From Kuschelorhynchus macadamiae (Eukaryota; Arthropoda; Insecta; Coleoptera; Curculionidae), in NCBI GenBank assembly GCA_030620095.1, contig JAUTXW010000556.1, positions 1,764,501-1,828,500 on the forward strand: a stretch of DNA of 64,000 bases, given 5' to 3'. Under the pieces are notes generated by a model. That model was not told the DNA's origin. It worked only from the letters and a program-made list of their open reading frames with translations, and made no database searches. The translations under genes and the position numbers were made by a program. Numbering within the stretch: position 1 is the first letter of the stretch; each line of letters starts with the position of its first letter. This document shows, one piece after another, positions 10,971 through 22,706 of the stretch.

Positions 10971-11937
10971 AAACAAGTTTTGGAGTATTTAGCGTAAAAT
11001 TTTTATTATCTGCCTAGCGCTTTCTACAATTTGTCATCGTTAAGGCTATGACCCTACAAGAGAACATACAGGATAAAACAAATTTAAGAAAAATATTTTT
11101 TTATGTATATAAAACAGGGGTTTTCCCCCCTTTCTTACAAAGTTGCTAAGATATTAACGAAGACAGTACCAGTAGAATCTCATTTAAAGCCACAAATACT
11201 TTAGGCAACAATTTAGTTCGTACTAAACAAAAATTACTACACACACAATTAAGCGGGGTTCATAAACTCAGTTGCCAAGACTGTGCTGCAACTTATATTA
11301 GAAAGACTACAAGAAAATTAGAAACTAGAATTAAAGAACACATTTCACAACAATTCAAATCAGTCTTTGGTTATCACCTTAAGTACAATAACCACAAATT
11401 CTCTATAGAACATAATAGTAAAATACTGCATTGTTTTAATAACATGAGTTAAGAACTCGACTACCTTCAAGAATTAGAGATTGAAAAAGAAATAAAAAAT
11501 AACCACAATTGCCTGAACTTGAAAATATATACTCCTAATACTAAAAATCCAATTTACAAGAATTTTTTGACGTAGATATCCATAGCATATTTATCTTCTC
11601 CCCTACATTAAGAAACAATAAAAAGTTTTATTAGTACCTGACTCATCTATTAATACTAAATAATAATTAATACTATTGTATTAATTTTAATCAACCTTCA
11701 TGTTAATATGTTTTCTATTTTTAACCTGTAAATGTGTTGTCAATTTAATATCTATTTCTTGGTTTGAACGGTGTGAACTGTACTTACAAAACTTACCAAA
11801 CATTGCGACTACAAAATAATTTCTTCTATCCATAACTATATAATCGAATAAAACACCTCTTTCAAAAATAATCGATATTTACTTCTCATTCTCATAATAA
11901 CAATTTTACGCTAAATACTTCAAAACTTATTTGAAAA
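10970..11937. repeat. Short inverted repeats flanking the GIY-YIG fragment
   Basis: AAGTTTTGGAGTATTTAGCG (about 10975-10995) pairs with CGCTAAATACTTCAAAACTT (about 11909-11930) with one mismatch. The arms are about 30 bp and enclose the Penelope-like fragment. Confidence 0.65.
11150..11575 (+). pseudogene. Penelope-like element GIY-YIG endonuclease fragment
   Basis: The frame is open from 11150 and reads through SGVHKLSCQDC, then AATYIRKTTRKLETRIKEH and YHLKYNNHKFSIEH, to a stop at 11450-11452. It continues in frame with ELDYLQELEIEKEI to TAG at 11573-11575. The GVHKL...CX2C...YIR...R.KEH pattern is the GIY-YIG nuclease typical of Penelope-like elements, where it sits C-terminal to the reverse transcriptase. 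Here GIY has become GVH and YIG has become YIR. No RT block was found upstream, so only the 3' part of the element is present. No ATG opens this frame. Confidence 0.75.
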
Positions 11938-12740
11938 TATCAAAGACGTGCTTTGTAAACATCGTATTTCTCTGACCGATTATTATTTCTCAAATCAATA
12001 ACAAAAGAAAATGCTGTCTTCCGAATATAAATACATTTATAAGTAAAATTCAAAATTCAAAATTCAAAAGACATTAACTTAGGCAAGCTTTTCACGTCAA
12101 ACCTTTAAACGTCAAGGATTTGTTTAGATGCCATTATTATTTTCATTTTATATTGTTCGTATTTGTGTTTTTTATAAAGTTTTCTGCCATTTAATTTGCA
12201 CAAGTCCTTTTGGCAAATTATTTTTATTGTATCTTTTGTTGCTGGTAAGTAGTGCTATTAGTTAATAGTAATTTCGTTAATAATCATTATATATATTTAC
12301 ATCCACGTGCATAATGAATGTGTAGATTTTTTGATTATCTAGCCCTCGAAATTTTGATTTGATCCAAATGAAAATGAATCCGTGGATAAACATACAACGG
12401 ATCAGTTGTTTAAAGCTTGCAAATGAAAATACTTTACAGTAGGAATAATTAGCAATCAGTAACTTACGATTTCCATGGTACAACTGTTTAAAACAATATT
12501 TTTCTGAAAGTAAATAAATTATCTATACATTCCAACTTTTTAGGAGTAACCTCTCCCACCACTAGATGGACCAGCGACATTATTTAATAAACCATCCGCG
12601 TTTAATATGCATTCCAAGATAGGGGAGGCTAGTCATATTTGTAATTTGTAAGCCGTTAGAAAATATATGATTATTTTATCTACTTTTGCCTCTTATCATG
12701 TATGTGTCTGCTATTCAATTTTAATTTTAATTAATTTTCA
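11938..12740. other. Intergenic, no gene seen
   Basis: A small tandem run of CAAAATT units lies at 12050-12068. Nothing else is recognisable. Confidence 0.4.
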
Positions 12741-12962
12741 TAGTTCCAATAAATAGTTTCCCTTAGGCCGTTTGATAATGAAACAGTTAGTGGCAAATAA
12801 AATAAGTTGATAAACGAGTTCATTGCTCTTCGCGAGGAAATGTGCAGCCTCCAAATTAAAATCAATACATTTTATAGTGCTAGCCACTACGTTTTCAACT
12901 TTCCTCTTTTGGATTTGATCGGGTCAACTACTAATTAAAGCGACTGCAGATCACACGAATCT
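12741..12962 (+). repeat. Interspersed repeat B, copy 2
   Basis: The longest of the copies. It has the CCAATAAATAGTTTCCC start, the TCGCGAGGAAATGTGCAGCC middle and the TGCTAGCCACTACGTTTTCAA end, and continues to GGGTCAACTACTAATTA. Confidence 0.75.
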
Positions 12963-13439
12963 CGTATAATAGACTTTTTTACTTATTAACAGTCAAATCG
13001 TGATTACAGTGATAAAACACCTAGAAGCTGTTTTGTCGATTCTCTATTGTGCTTAAATATTTCAATTAACTAATCGAAACGTTGTGCTGCCAAAGATTTG
13101 GTTGTTTAAACTCAGTCTGCATGATAAAGCTTGTGATTATAGATGGGGTACAAGCCGGGTCTTCAGTCAATAAAAGCATATTACATAGACGTCCTTTAGT
13201 CACCGAAAATTCGCTTGCGGGGATAAAATAAAACAAATTAAAAATCATAAGACCTCAGAATTAAATCTTTTTTCTGTTAAATAGAACTCCTCCAAGGGGT
13301 CGAAGAATATTTAGTGTAATATGGCTGTAGACACTCCATTAAGCGAGACATGTGACAATGAATATTTGTAGATAGGAATTTGGGTTTAGAAGTATTTTTT
13401 TTCATCATCAATGTCATTACTCTCTTTTCAAACATTTTT

Positions 13440-14830
13440 ATTGGGAGCCATTTTGATTCTTAGTTATTAATTAAAATAAATACAGTAAGTCGTTTTTACA
13501 TTGGCACCCCCCGACATTTTGTTACGCCAAGATGAACTCGTACGAGTTTATCTCTATATCACATATAATTTTTCTTCAAAATTAAACATCAATTGAATAA
13601 GATGAATAAGATGTTTTGGTTAATTTAAAACATATTTGGTGGCCATTTTGTTCCGCCGTTTTGAATTCGTACCACAACTTTACCAGTTTATCTCTATATC
13701 AAACTTTAGTATTGCACAAAATTTGAAACTAACCTAATGAGTAGTTTTTTTAGTTTGATTTTTTAAATATTTTATTAGGACGCCAATTTATTTCTCTACC
13801 TTATATTCATACCAAAATGTTACCAGTTCATTTCTGTGCTACCCTTGATTTTTGTGCAAAATTTGAGGTAAATTGGATAATTAGTTTTTTTAGTAATGTT
13901 TTTTTTAACGTTTCACTAGCTCGCCATTTTGTTTTGGCATAATGGATTTTTATCAAAATATTACCAGTTACTAGGTATCCCCATATGACTTAACTTTTGG
14001 TAATCTGATAAGTAGTTTTAAAGGTATGCCGCCAACTGACAGATAGACAAACCGACAGACGGCCCGAAAGAACTGAAAAAACATATTTTTTTTGTATCCA
14101 GGAACGCTAAAACAACCAGATATGTAAAACCTGAAAAGGTGATTTTTTCACGATTACAAACATTTTATTTGGCCTTTTTTGGCTATTTTGTTCCGCCATC
14201 TTGAATTAGTACCACAGTTGTACTTGTTCGTCTCTACACTACAATCAGTTATAGCACACAATTTAAAATCAGTTCATAGTTTTTTCAGGCTGAATTTTTA
14301 AATATTTTATTAAGCCGCCATTTTGTTACACCATCTGGGATTCGTACCAAAGTTTACCAGTTGATTCCTACATAATATTTGATTTTTGTACAAAATTTGA
14401 GATAAATTGGATAAGTAGTTTTTTAGTAATAATTTTTTTGACATTTCACTAGGCCGCCATTTTGTTTTGCTATATTGGATCTTTATCAATATATTACCAG
14501 GTCATTGCCATATGACTCTTAATGTTTGACCAAAATTTGAAGTCAATAGCATAAAATTAAATCAATTCATTTTATAGTGTTAGCCAGGACGTTTTCAACT
14601 TTCTGTTTTTGTTTTGAATGGGTCAACTATTAATTAGATTGAGTTGCGACATTATAATCGTATCAAAACCAATATATATAGACCTTTATGCCGCCAACAG
14701 ACAGACCGACAGACAGCCGATGGAATTGAGAAAACATGTTTTTCGGCATTTCGGGACCCTGATACGTAAAGATCTGAAAAATCTCGGAGGGTGATTTTTT
14801 CACGATTACAATACTTCCCTTCTACGATGG
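13440..14830 (-). repeat. Compound repeat C, related to the arms of the 34-39 kb foldback element
   Basis: Two tandem super-units (13440-14160 and 14160-14830). Each is built of roughly 100-130-bp sub-units in which CGCCATTTTGTT, a TACCAGTT block, an AAATTTGA block and AGTAGTTTTTT recur. Each super-unit ends with a run of CCGACAGAC-like units, an AACATGTTTTT-like block and GTGATTTTTTCACGATTACA. The outer end reads TACTTCCCTTCTACGA. Orientation is opposite to the left arm at 34.3 kb. No transposase was found, so this looks like a solo arm or MITE of that family. A piece of repeat B (14548-14680) is inserted in it. Confidence 0.75.
14548..14680 (+). repeat. Interspersed repeat B, copy 3 (partial)
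   Basis: TTTTATAGTGTTAGCCAGGA, then a TTTTCAACTTTCTG block, GGGTCAACTATTAATTAGA and GAGTTGCGACATTATAATCG. These are nearly identical to 15400-15510. Confidence 0.7.
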
Positions 14831-15289
14831 TAGTAAAAAAAGAAATTATGTAAAATATTTGTAAACGACTAAAACGCGTGAGTAAAAACATAATAGAGCT
14901 ATCACAAGTCAATTTGGGAAAAAACTTAAGTCTCTTGAAAAATAAGAAAGATTTAAGTCTTATTTTAGTACGACTTGAAAATGTTAATTGAAGATAAGTC
15001 AAACAAGAAAAGTCTTTTCATCGATTTTAATATATTTGTTGACTAAGTTACTGAATTAGGTTTTTCTCTTTAAGACTTAAATTAGAAATTAATATTTCGT
15101 ACTAAGTCAAAAAGTAGAAATATATCTGTACAAAAATAAATTCTTAGCTGTCCACATTGATGATTTTTCTCAAAAAATGACGAATTTGATAATATTGCGG
15201 TTTGCGCGACGTTACCTGTACCGTGTGGTCAACGTCTGTTATTCCCTCTTGTTGGCACAATCTATAATGTGCAAGCAACTGTCTATACT

Positions 15290-15512
15290 ATGGCCAGCGC
15301 TTTAGGCACTTAGATAATGAAACGAAATAAGAAAATAAGTTAATAAACGGGTTTATTGCCCTTCTCGTGGAAATTTGCAACCCCCAAATTAAAATTAATT
15401 TGTTTTATAGTGCTAGCCAGGACGTTTTCAACTTTCTGTTTTTGTTTTGAACGGGTCAACTATTAATTAGACTGAGTTGCGACTTTATAATCGGATCAAA
15501 ACCAATATATAG
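15290..15512 (+). repeat. Interspersed repeat B, copy 4
   Basis: Matches copies 1-3 in order (ATAATGAAACG, TTATTGCCCTTCTCGTGGAA, GCTAGCCAGGACGTTTTCAA, GAGTTGCGACTTTATAATCG). Confidence 0.7.
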
Positions 15513-16225
15513 CTCATAAGCTGCTTTATATGAGGATTCTCCTGAGCGGCTTTAATTAGTAATATGACTTTTAGTCTTGCACTTTTTTTATCCTTCGTAC
15601 ACGGCTTTTCTCTTTGCGATCGGGATCGATACTTTGTTTGCATTCCCAATTAAAAATAACACGTTTTAATTCCTTTAAAATTATATTAGCTTTTGGCTTG
15701 GCATCGACTAGTTAATCCTTTGTTGTTTTATATTTGAATGCTTATGTCGAAGGAGATTATGTGGTTAAAAAATTGTTATTAAAATTACATGCGTGTCATT
15801 TAGTGTCGGTTTTAAAACCTAAATAGCAAATGGCAAATTTTGATGGGCTCCCTGTCATGGTAAATATGTTTTCAAGTTTATAGTAAAAAAGTAAGCCCTC
15901 GAGAGATTCAGAAATTTCAAATAATGCGCAAAAAAAGATTTAGCACACATAGTTTATTTGTAATTACCGTCAACCAATCTAAAACTGTATTCTTCAAATC
16001 ACAAAGACTAAAATCGATAAATAATTCTATTAAGCGTACGCAGTGGAACGCCACAGATCGAGTCAGAAATAGTTGTTAGAAAGAGACAAGCAGATAAACA
16101 TTCGGGAAGCCGCCCGATGATCATCGAGCGCTCCGAGCGATGCATTAGAAATAAGCGCTCGCATCGCATATTTGCGTAAGATCGAGACTCTCAATTCGAG
16201 AGTATTCTAGTTACTTATTGTGGGT
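15513..16225. other. Intergenic sequence upstream of the hAT element
   Basis: No gene seen. A GC-richer patch at about 16030-16200 with several CpG (GCGCTCCGAGCGATGC) probably belongs to the 5' region of the hAT element. Confidence 0.4.
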
Positions 16226-16227
16226 AA

Positions 16228-16259
16228 TATATAAACCGCTCAGCTCGCGTGTCAACTCA
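16228..16259 (+). promoter_or_regulatory. TATA box and initiator of the hAT transposase
   Basis: TATATAAA at 16228-16235 and TCATTAG with its A at 16259 are 31 bp apart, the canonical spacing for arthropod core promoters. The transposase ATG follows at 16340. Confidence 0.6.
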
Positions 16260-16339
16260 TTAGTTTTTAACAACAGATAAGAGAAGGCGCGGGAAATATT
16301 CAAGCAAATTCGGCTCAGAAGAAAAAAAAATCTATCAAG

Positions 16340-18022
16340 ATGTCTAGTTTAAAAAAGCGGAAAGTGGACACAGAACCTATGTGTTTGCTGTGGAATGAAA
16401 CAATTTCTGTTTTAAAAGAATACAATATGACGCGATATTACTCTAGCAAGTATTTAATCCAGTTAAGACAGGATAAAATTAAAAAACTTGTTACCGATTT
16501 AGAGAAACAGCAATAAATGTTCCATTCACAAAGATCAGATCTATACAGTGTTTTTAAAGCTAGTTTTATAGTTAGTTCCGAAATAGCGAAAACATCGAAG
16601 TTATTTTCTGAGGGAGTTAAAGAGTGCCTAGTAGATGTTGCAAAACTTGTGTGCCCAGAAAAGAAGAAAGAGTTTGAGAAAGAGGCATAGAGTATCTCTA
16701 TGCCCGCTAGCGACATCAAAAAAACATTGATTGATAGATTGACTGGTTTTCAAGCATTTTCGGTTGCTTTGGATGTGAATATCGATTTTTACACACAGCC
16801 CAGTTAGATATATTTATACGATGTGTTGATGAAGAATTTGTAGTGACAGAAGAATTACTGGCTTTGCGGCCACTACAAGGGACCACTACTGGAAAAGATA
16901 TTTTCGCCAAGGTGCAAAGTACTTTTGAGCAATATGGTTTGCAGTAATGTAAATTAGTTGGAGTGTCTACAGGTGGTGCACCTTCAATGGTCGGTCCACG
17001 AAAAGGTTTTATCGGAATTCTGAAGGAAAGAGCAACCGCTATGAATGTGTAAGAATGTGATTTAATAATTCCTGCATTATTCACCAACAAAACTTGTGCT
17101 CTAAGTCTATTCAACTGAAGAACGTTATCGATGTGGTAGCAAGCACCATTAGTTTCATTACATCCCGCGACTTTAACCATCGTCAGTTTAAAACATTTTT
17201 GAATGAACTCTCTTCAGACCGCTATGATTTGACATACTATTGCGAAATAAGGTGGCTAAGCAAAGGTAAAATGCTAAAAAGATTTTATGACCTTAAAAAA
17301 TCAATAGCTGATTTTATGGAAATGAAAGTGAAAATATTGCTGCAAATTTGTGATCAAACATGGCTTGGTGACTTGGCATTCCTGGTAGATATCACAGGAT
17401 ACTTAAACGACTTGAATTTGAAGCTCCAAAAACTAGGGCAATTGGTAAATTAATTGTACAAACAAAATTCGCTTGTGGGAAACACAAATGAGAAATAAAA
17501 AACCGTTTTCATTTCAACATTATAGTCACGAAAACATTGAATACGGTCGCTATGCTGAAGAGCTGAAACTACTGTCAGAGCAATTCACTGATCGGTTTTC
17601 CGATTTTAAGAATATGGATAGCACTTTCGATATTTTTGCAAATCCTTGTAAGTGTAAGTGCTTCACCAACAAATGGAGTCAATCGAGCTTTAAGAAGACT
17701 CATATTTGAAGTCTAAATTTGATGATTTGGAACTAAGTGGATTTTACAGAACATAACTTTCCGAAGAAAAGTATCAACACCTGAGAGTTTTCGCATGGAA
17801 GATAATTTGTACATTCGGTAGCACGGTATAAATGTGAGCATTTTTTCAATCATGAAAATTAATAAAAATAAGCAGCGTACTCGGCTAACAGATATTAATT
17901 TAGAAAACACTTTGCGCCTATGTACTAGTGATATTGACCCCGATATTGACCATCCTGTTTCTCAGCTTCAAACTCAAGTCTCTCATTCATTTTCATTTGA
18001 TTTTACTATCTGTTTTTGTTAA
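16340..18022 (+). pseudogene. hAT transposase of the BED/ZBED5-SCAND3-like group, decayed
   Basis: The start at 16340 gives MSSLKKRKVDTEPMCLLWNE, the beginning of a BED zinc finger with about half the finger deleted between KRKVDTE and PMCL. ETISVLKEYNMTRYY and the LRQDKIKKLV block follow. Further frames give KASFIVSSEIAK, TTTGKDIFAKVQSTFEQYG, GAPSMVGPRKGF and the WLSKGKMLKRFYDLK block (17094-17453). The C-terminal dimerisation end is FFSIMKINKNKQRTRLTD (to 18022). The conserved Asp in the usual TDGAPSM motif is Gly here. At least six stops or frameshifts are present. The ends of the element were not fixed; GGCCCGCGACA at 18127-18137 may belong to the 3' terminus. Confidence 0.85.
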
Positions 18023-18720
18023 TTTATTTTTTATATATTTGATTATGCTATTATAATTTATAAATAAAAATATTATGAATTTTTATCGCGTTTTTATTCA
18101 CTATTATTTACTTATTTCTTACCTACGGCCCGCGACATGATTAAGTCCCGAAATTACGCCCTCAGCTAAGCAAAGATGTCTAAAAAATATTAGGTTTAGG
18201 ACTCCACTAAAAAGTGGAAATATAACTAGCTTCTGATGTGTAACAAACGTTTTCCTGAGAACTAGTTCTTTAATAATTGGATACTTTGAATTTTTTAGTA
18301 ACTAACATTAATTTAAAAGCAGATACAACAAATATCTTAAGAAAAACATAAAAAATGGTCACATCTGCGTCTTAATCAAGTTAACATTATTGAGAGACGG
18401 TAGTTATTAATTTACAAAATGCTTCGATGTCTCCGGTTATAGTGGTCATCACATCAAATAAATTAAAAGGAATGCAGAAAGGCGTCTTCAGTCAAAGAAC
18501 CAACAGAGGTAACACTGTCAAATTGACCTAAAAAAACGAAAATCCCCATTATGCGTTTGACAATGCTAAATGAATTCAATAAAGCGGACTTATACTTACT
18601 TACTAATAATATACATTCCGGATGATAGATGTGTAGTGAACGTAAAAGATAGATGGTAGGGCAATTTACTGAATGGATTCTCTATTAATTGTTTTAAAAA
18701 TGGCGAATGAAATTAAGTAC
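18023..18720. other. 3' flank of hAT element and intergenic sequence
   Basis: AATAAA-type signals occur just after the transposase (about 18061). No gene seen. Confidence 0.4.
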
Positions 18721-18727
18721 TGAACGG

Positions 18728-19430
18728 TTACATACTCTCGATATGACGACAGTCTATTATGTACTTGATATCCTTCTTTAGGTAGCTATATCTCGGAGTG
18801 GGTTTCATATAAACTTTTAACATTTGGTACGTTTTTAGAGCACACTTGGGCATCTCGAACGGTGTCAAATGGATTTCGGCATCATTTTTGGTTTTCCGTC
18901 TAGGAATTGAAAAAAAGATGTTTTTTTTCGAGTTTTTTGGAGTGCCGTTTGATACACGCAACTGTCGAAAGAATTGAAATATTGATTTAAATTTTTTTCA
19001 TGAATCCTATTGAAAAGTGCGATCGAAACTTGGAAAGTAGTTTTGGAAAGATAAATATCATGCCTAGAGTTTCTGGTAGGGTATACATGTTGTGGCCTTT
19101 CTGGGAGGGTGTTTATATGTTTTCTCAGCAAACATACCGTTTCCAAAATAAATAATGCAGGAAGTGTTAAGATTTCATTACAGCAGCCCCAAAAGGGAAG
19201 GCCATAGCGGAGGTGGGATTCAAATAAAGAGAAATAAGTAAGTCTGGCAGAAGGAACGTCTAGTTCTTTTGAAACTGATCGAATGGCGAAGCATAGAAAG
19301 TTTTTAGTTAAGGTGTCAATATGATTAGACCATTTTAGGTTGCTATTTATATTTGTAACCGACTCTACGTATTCAATATTGCTGTTATGTACCTGAAGTG
19401 GTTGTAAAGTTTTTGAAACCGTTCAATTTT
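18728..19430 (-). pseudogene. LINE reverse transcriptase C-terminal tail
   Basis: From 19430 leftwards one frame reads VESVTNINSNLKWSNHID, ARLTYFSLFESHLRYGLPFW and LTLPALFILETVCLL. It goes on with QHVYPTRNSRHDIYL and VSIALFNRIHEK, then shifts frame near 18900. This is the region after the RT catalytic core in Jockey/CR1-like LINEs (NLKW.DHI, F.SHL.YG, FILE, Y.TRN). The stretch between GLPFW and LTLPA is shorter than usual, so a deletion is likely. The clade cannot be fixed from this part. Confidence 0.7.
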
Positions 19431-19572
19431 GAATAATCTTTTTTTGGTCAAAAACAAGGATTCCTTGAATGCGTTTTGGTGACTAAATGGTTCAAGTTAA
19501 CAAAAAAAATTCTGAAAGAGCATATAAGAAAAAATCGTATAGGATAATATATTCAAGAAAGTGTAAGCAAAT

Positions 19573-20429
19573 TACATTACAAACAAAAATCTTTTTTAGC
19601 TTTTTTGCAACTTAATAAAAATATTTAACTTTGAATTAATTGAAGCAAATATTTGATATAATTACATACCTCAACATGTAGACCAGTCTGTCTACGGAAT
19701 GTTCCGATACGTAATATAAACAATATTATTTAAGCAAGCATAAGAAATATATCATTTACCTTAAGTTTTTATAGACACATAGTAGTTGTACAAATACTTT
19801 CATCCTATCGGGACTCATCAGTGCGCCGATCGTAAGAGAGAAACATTAAATAAAGTTTTATTTAAAAAAGTTCTGAAGTTTGTGTTGACATTATCAGATT
19901 CAAAATTCCAATTGGTGTTAAAGCAAATATTATGAAATACTGAGAAATTTGCGGCCGAGAAAATTCTGCCCCGATAAATAATATGCATTGAAAGACCGAA
20001 AGAGTCGAATATAGAAATTAGATATTTCTGGATTGGTGTTAAAGCGAAACTTGGAAAAGATTTTGAAAATAATTGATTTCAAAATTTTAAAATGTGTCAG
20101 TTTGTTTGACATGTAACCTAGATATGAAAAAAATGATAGTTTGCGGCCATCTATAATGTTATTTTTAAATGTGTTCAGATTATTTGTTGCGTTTAGATTG
20201 ACAAACAAAAATCTTTTTTAGCTTTTTCGCAACTTAATAAAAATATTTAACTTTAAATTAATTGAAGCAAATATTTGATATAATTACATACCTCAACATG
20301 TAGACCAGTCTGTCTACGGAATGTTTGCTTCAATTAATTTAAAGTTAAATATTTTTATTAAGTTGCGAAAAAGCTAAAAAAGATTTTTGTTTGTCACTCT
20401 AAACGCAACAAATAATCTGAACACATTTA
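19573..20429. repeat. Duplicated ~125-bp unit, one copy folded into a hairpin
   Basis: The unit ACAAACAAAAATCTTTTTTA through TAGACCAGTCTGTCTACGGA occurs at 19573-19700 and again, nearly identical, at 20198-20323. The second copy forms the left arm and loop of the hairpin at 20166-20429. The sequence between has no gene. Confidence 0.85.
20166..20429. repeat. 103-bp inverted repeat with a 58-nt loop
   Basis: The arms 20166-20268 and 20327-20429 are reverse complements with a single mismatch (CAAT against CACT). The loop contains GTAGACCAGTCTGTCTACGG, itself able to pair. No target duplication or transposase was found. It could be a foldback element, a hairpin RNA source or an assembly artefact. 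Confidence 0.9.
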
Positions 20430-21604
20430 CAAATTACATTTATCGCAAATGTAAGCCAATCTATTTTCTTAATTTTTTTCTGATTTTTTGCTGTCATTTG
20501 CTAAAAATTAGTTTTATCAAAACGTGTAGTAAGATACATTTAATGAGGTGACAAAGATACAAATCTGCGTTTCTAGTTTGAAGCCAAATGCTTTAGAAGA
20601 AAAACTACTTGCCTGCAACTCATTTTTCATCCTGCACTGACCAACATTAAAATTTTCTATAAATCAGCCGAACTCTTTGAGGCTCGCTCTTTTTATAAAA
20701 CACATCGATACTTCAAGGTCCTGCCAAAAACCGACTCTATCGTAAAAAAACTAAATTGATTTTTTAAAATTGAACTTAGTTTCAGAGGGTACCTTCACTT
20801 TAAAACCGAATATAATCAAAAATATTTAAATATTTTGTAAAAGAGCAAAGCAGATACAGAAACCATAATTTATTCTCTAAAACTTTCAAATGTACTATTT
20901 GTTTCTGTGACGTACTTAAATACATGAAATTCTGGTTTAAAGAAAAGTCTGCATATATTTTTCACATTTTCCTTATAATAATAATATTAATAATAACGCC
21001 AAAAACATCAAGTTTCCTTGATTTTAATTGAATACGGCGTGGTATAGCTGCCGTTAACACTAATAAATATGTTTTTAGATAAATTTGAATTAATTTCAGG
21101 GCCTCAAAAATGATTTTGTAAGTATTTTTGAGTTTGACGGAATGAAATATGGATATTTTTGTAGACGGAGCCACAGTTTCCTCAGTTTTGCAAAATCTCT
21201 TTAAAAAAATTCGCTGTCGTTTTAACTTTCCTATATTATGCTGGTGCCGATATTGTAGCTCAATTCTCTTTTGAACTGGAAGTACTGAATTTCAGCTGGA
21301 CACGTGGGCTTTAATGGGATAAGAATAAATCCCTATAGGTTTCCAACTTAGAGACACCAGGATATTTGGGTTGCAGTCTAGAGATACCAGACTATTTGGC
21401 TTGCCAACTTTCAAGCTAATACAAATGGGTCTAATTAGATTTTTATTTTCTTAAAGCGGTATAAAAGCGTACAAAAAATAGTCAAATTAGAATCAGATAT
21501 AGTTGTTTAAATGTTTTAACACTGAAAAGTAGTAGAAGTCATTGGCGGAAATACTTTATTTTGTTTTGATTATACATATTTATAAAAAAAATTATTAAAA
21601 AAAT
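20430..21604. other. Intergenic, no gene seen
   Basis: A short imperfect duplication lies at 21345-21400 (GAGACACCAGGATATTTGGG against GAGATACCAGACTATTTGGC). Nothing else stands out. Confidence 0.4.
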
Positions 21605-22038
21605 AAAACCGACTTCAAAAAAACGAAAAATTTTACTGTGTAAAGTTGACGCCAAACTTATTTTTAATTGTCTAATAACAAATATATATTTATGGTCTTC
21701 ACAGAGTAAAATTTTCCAGGTGAAATAAAATATTATTTTTCACTTTATTTTTTGTTTTGTTATACAATCGTAATATGCAAACTTTTTCATTCCAGCAGAA
21801 TGATGATCGCATTAGTAAACGCATATATTGTTCAAAGTAACATCGAGTAAAAGTAAAAATGGCGTTATTTCGCCAATTTTAACATTTCTTCAAAAAGATT
21901 GTCATAGGACCACTCCGGTAACATTCTGAATAATCCATGAAAATTTCCTCCAAATTAATCAAACCATCGCGGAATAACCGAAGTACATACATAAAAAATA
22001 CATAGGATCGAATTGATAACCTCCTTTGAAGTCGGTTA
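21605..22038. mobile_element. MITE with AACCGACTTCAAA termini
   Basis: AAAACCGACTTCAAA at 21605-21619 is matched by TTTGAAGTCGGTT at 22026-22038 in inverted orientation. The right end also has GATAACCTCCTTTGAAG. Ends of this kind recur in many insect genomes. There is no coding capacity. Confidence 0.65.
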
Positions 22039-22120
22039 AAAATACAATTGAAGAAGTATTTCGAAAAACAGAGCAGCCCCCTAAAAATTAAAAAAAAAAT
22101 CTAAAAACGGGATTCATTAT

Positions 22121-22357
22121 TTGATGAGATTTTTTGAAACTTTTACAGGTTTTCACTATGCAGGTAAACCCTACATTATATTGTACAGGGGAAATAGTTA
22201 CTTTTTTTTTAGAAATTCTGGTTTAAAAGCTGTAACGTTTTTCCTAGTGAAACATTCCAGTATAAGACAACGAATTAGACGATTTAGGCAATTAAAAGGT
22301 GACATTTTGTCTTCGTAACTGTGAATTATTAAATTTTTTTCTCTACTGAAGCTTTTA
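22121..22357 (+). repeat. Repeat D, left part, split by the DD82E element
   Basis: Aligns in direct orientation with 25225-25467: a TTTTGA start, CAGGTTTT, TTCTGGTTTAA, GAAACATT and a closing GAA-CTTTT block. It is interrupted at 22357, and its continuation appears at 25113-25200 (TCCGGCAATAGATAAGATAT against TTCGGGAATAGAAAGGATAT at 25493). Confidence 0.7.
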
Positions 22358-22659
22358 AAGTGCGGGACACGAAAGAAAACCGGGCGGTCCTTAAAATAAA
22401 GGTACATAGTCTTAAGCAAGCGGAAAAGTAAAATTTGTGTACGCAAATAAATTTTATGTTATTTTATTTGTTGTAATATTTTGCCGCTTAACCTATAAAG
22501 TGCGCCAGCTAAGCGGTACGGAAAATTAATCGAGGATTTAGTAAATTTCGCACTGGTTCACTTGTAATTGGGATGTGCCATGTCTCCATGCACTTGCCGC
22601 TAGAAGGTTCTAGCTATTTCCAGTGGCGCCTATACATTTCGAGCATTTGTTTTCATTTC

Positions 22660-22667
22660 TATATAAA
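22660..22667 (+). promoter_or_regulatory. TATA box upstream of the DD82E transposase
   Basis: TATATAAA, 47 bp before the transposase ATG at 22707. No clear initiator follows. Confidence 0.4.
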
Positions 22668-22706
22668 TGCGTTGCGTTGAATTTGAATTATTATTTCGCA
22701 GTAACA

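Noticed and set aside
13440..14830. CRISPR-like or satellite array
   Set aside because: Units are diverged, of unequal length and shared with TIRs of a dispersed element. No repeat-spacer structure is present.
16438..17180. Minus-strand frames over the hAT element
   Set aside because: Antisense to the recognisable hAT coding sequence.
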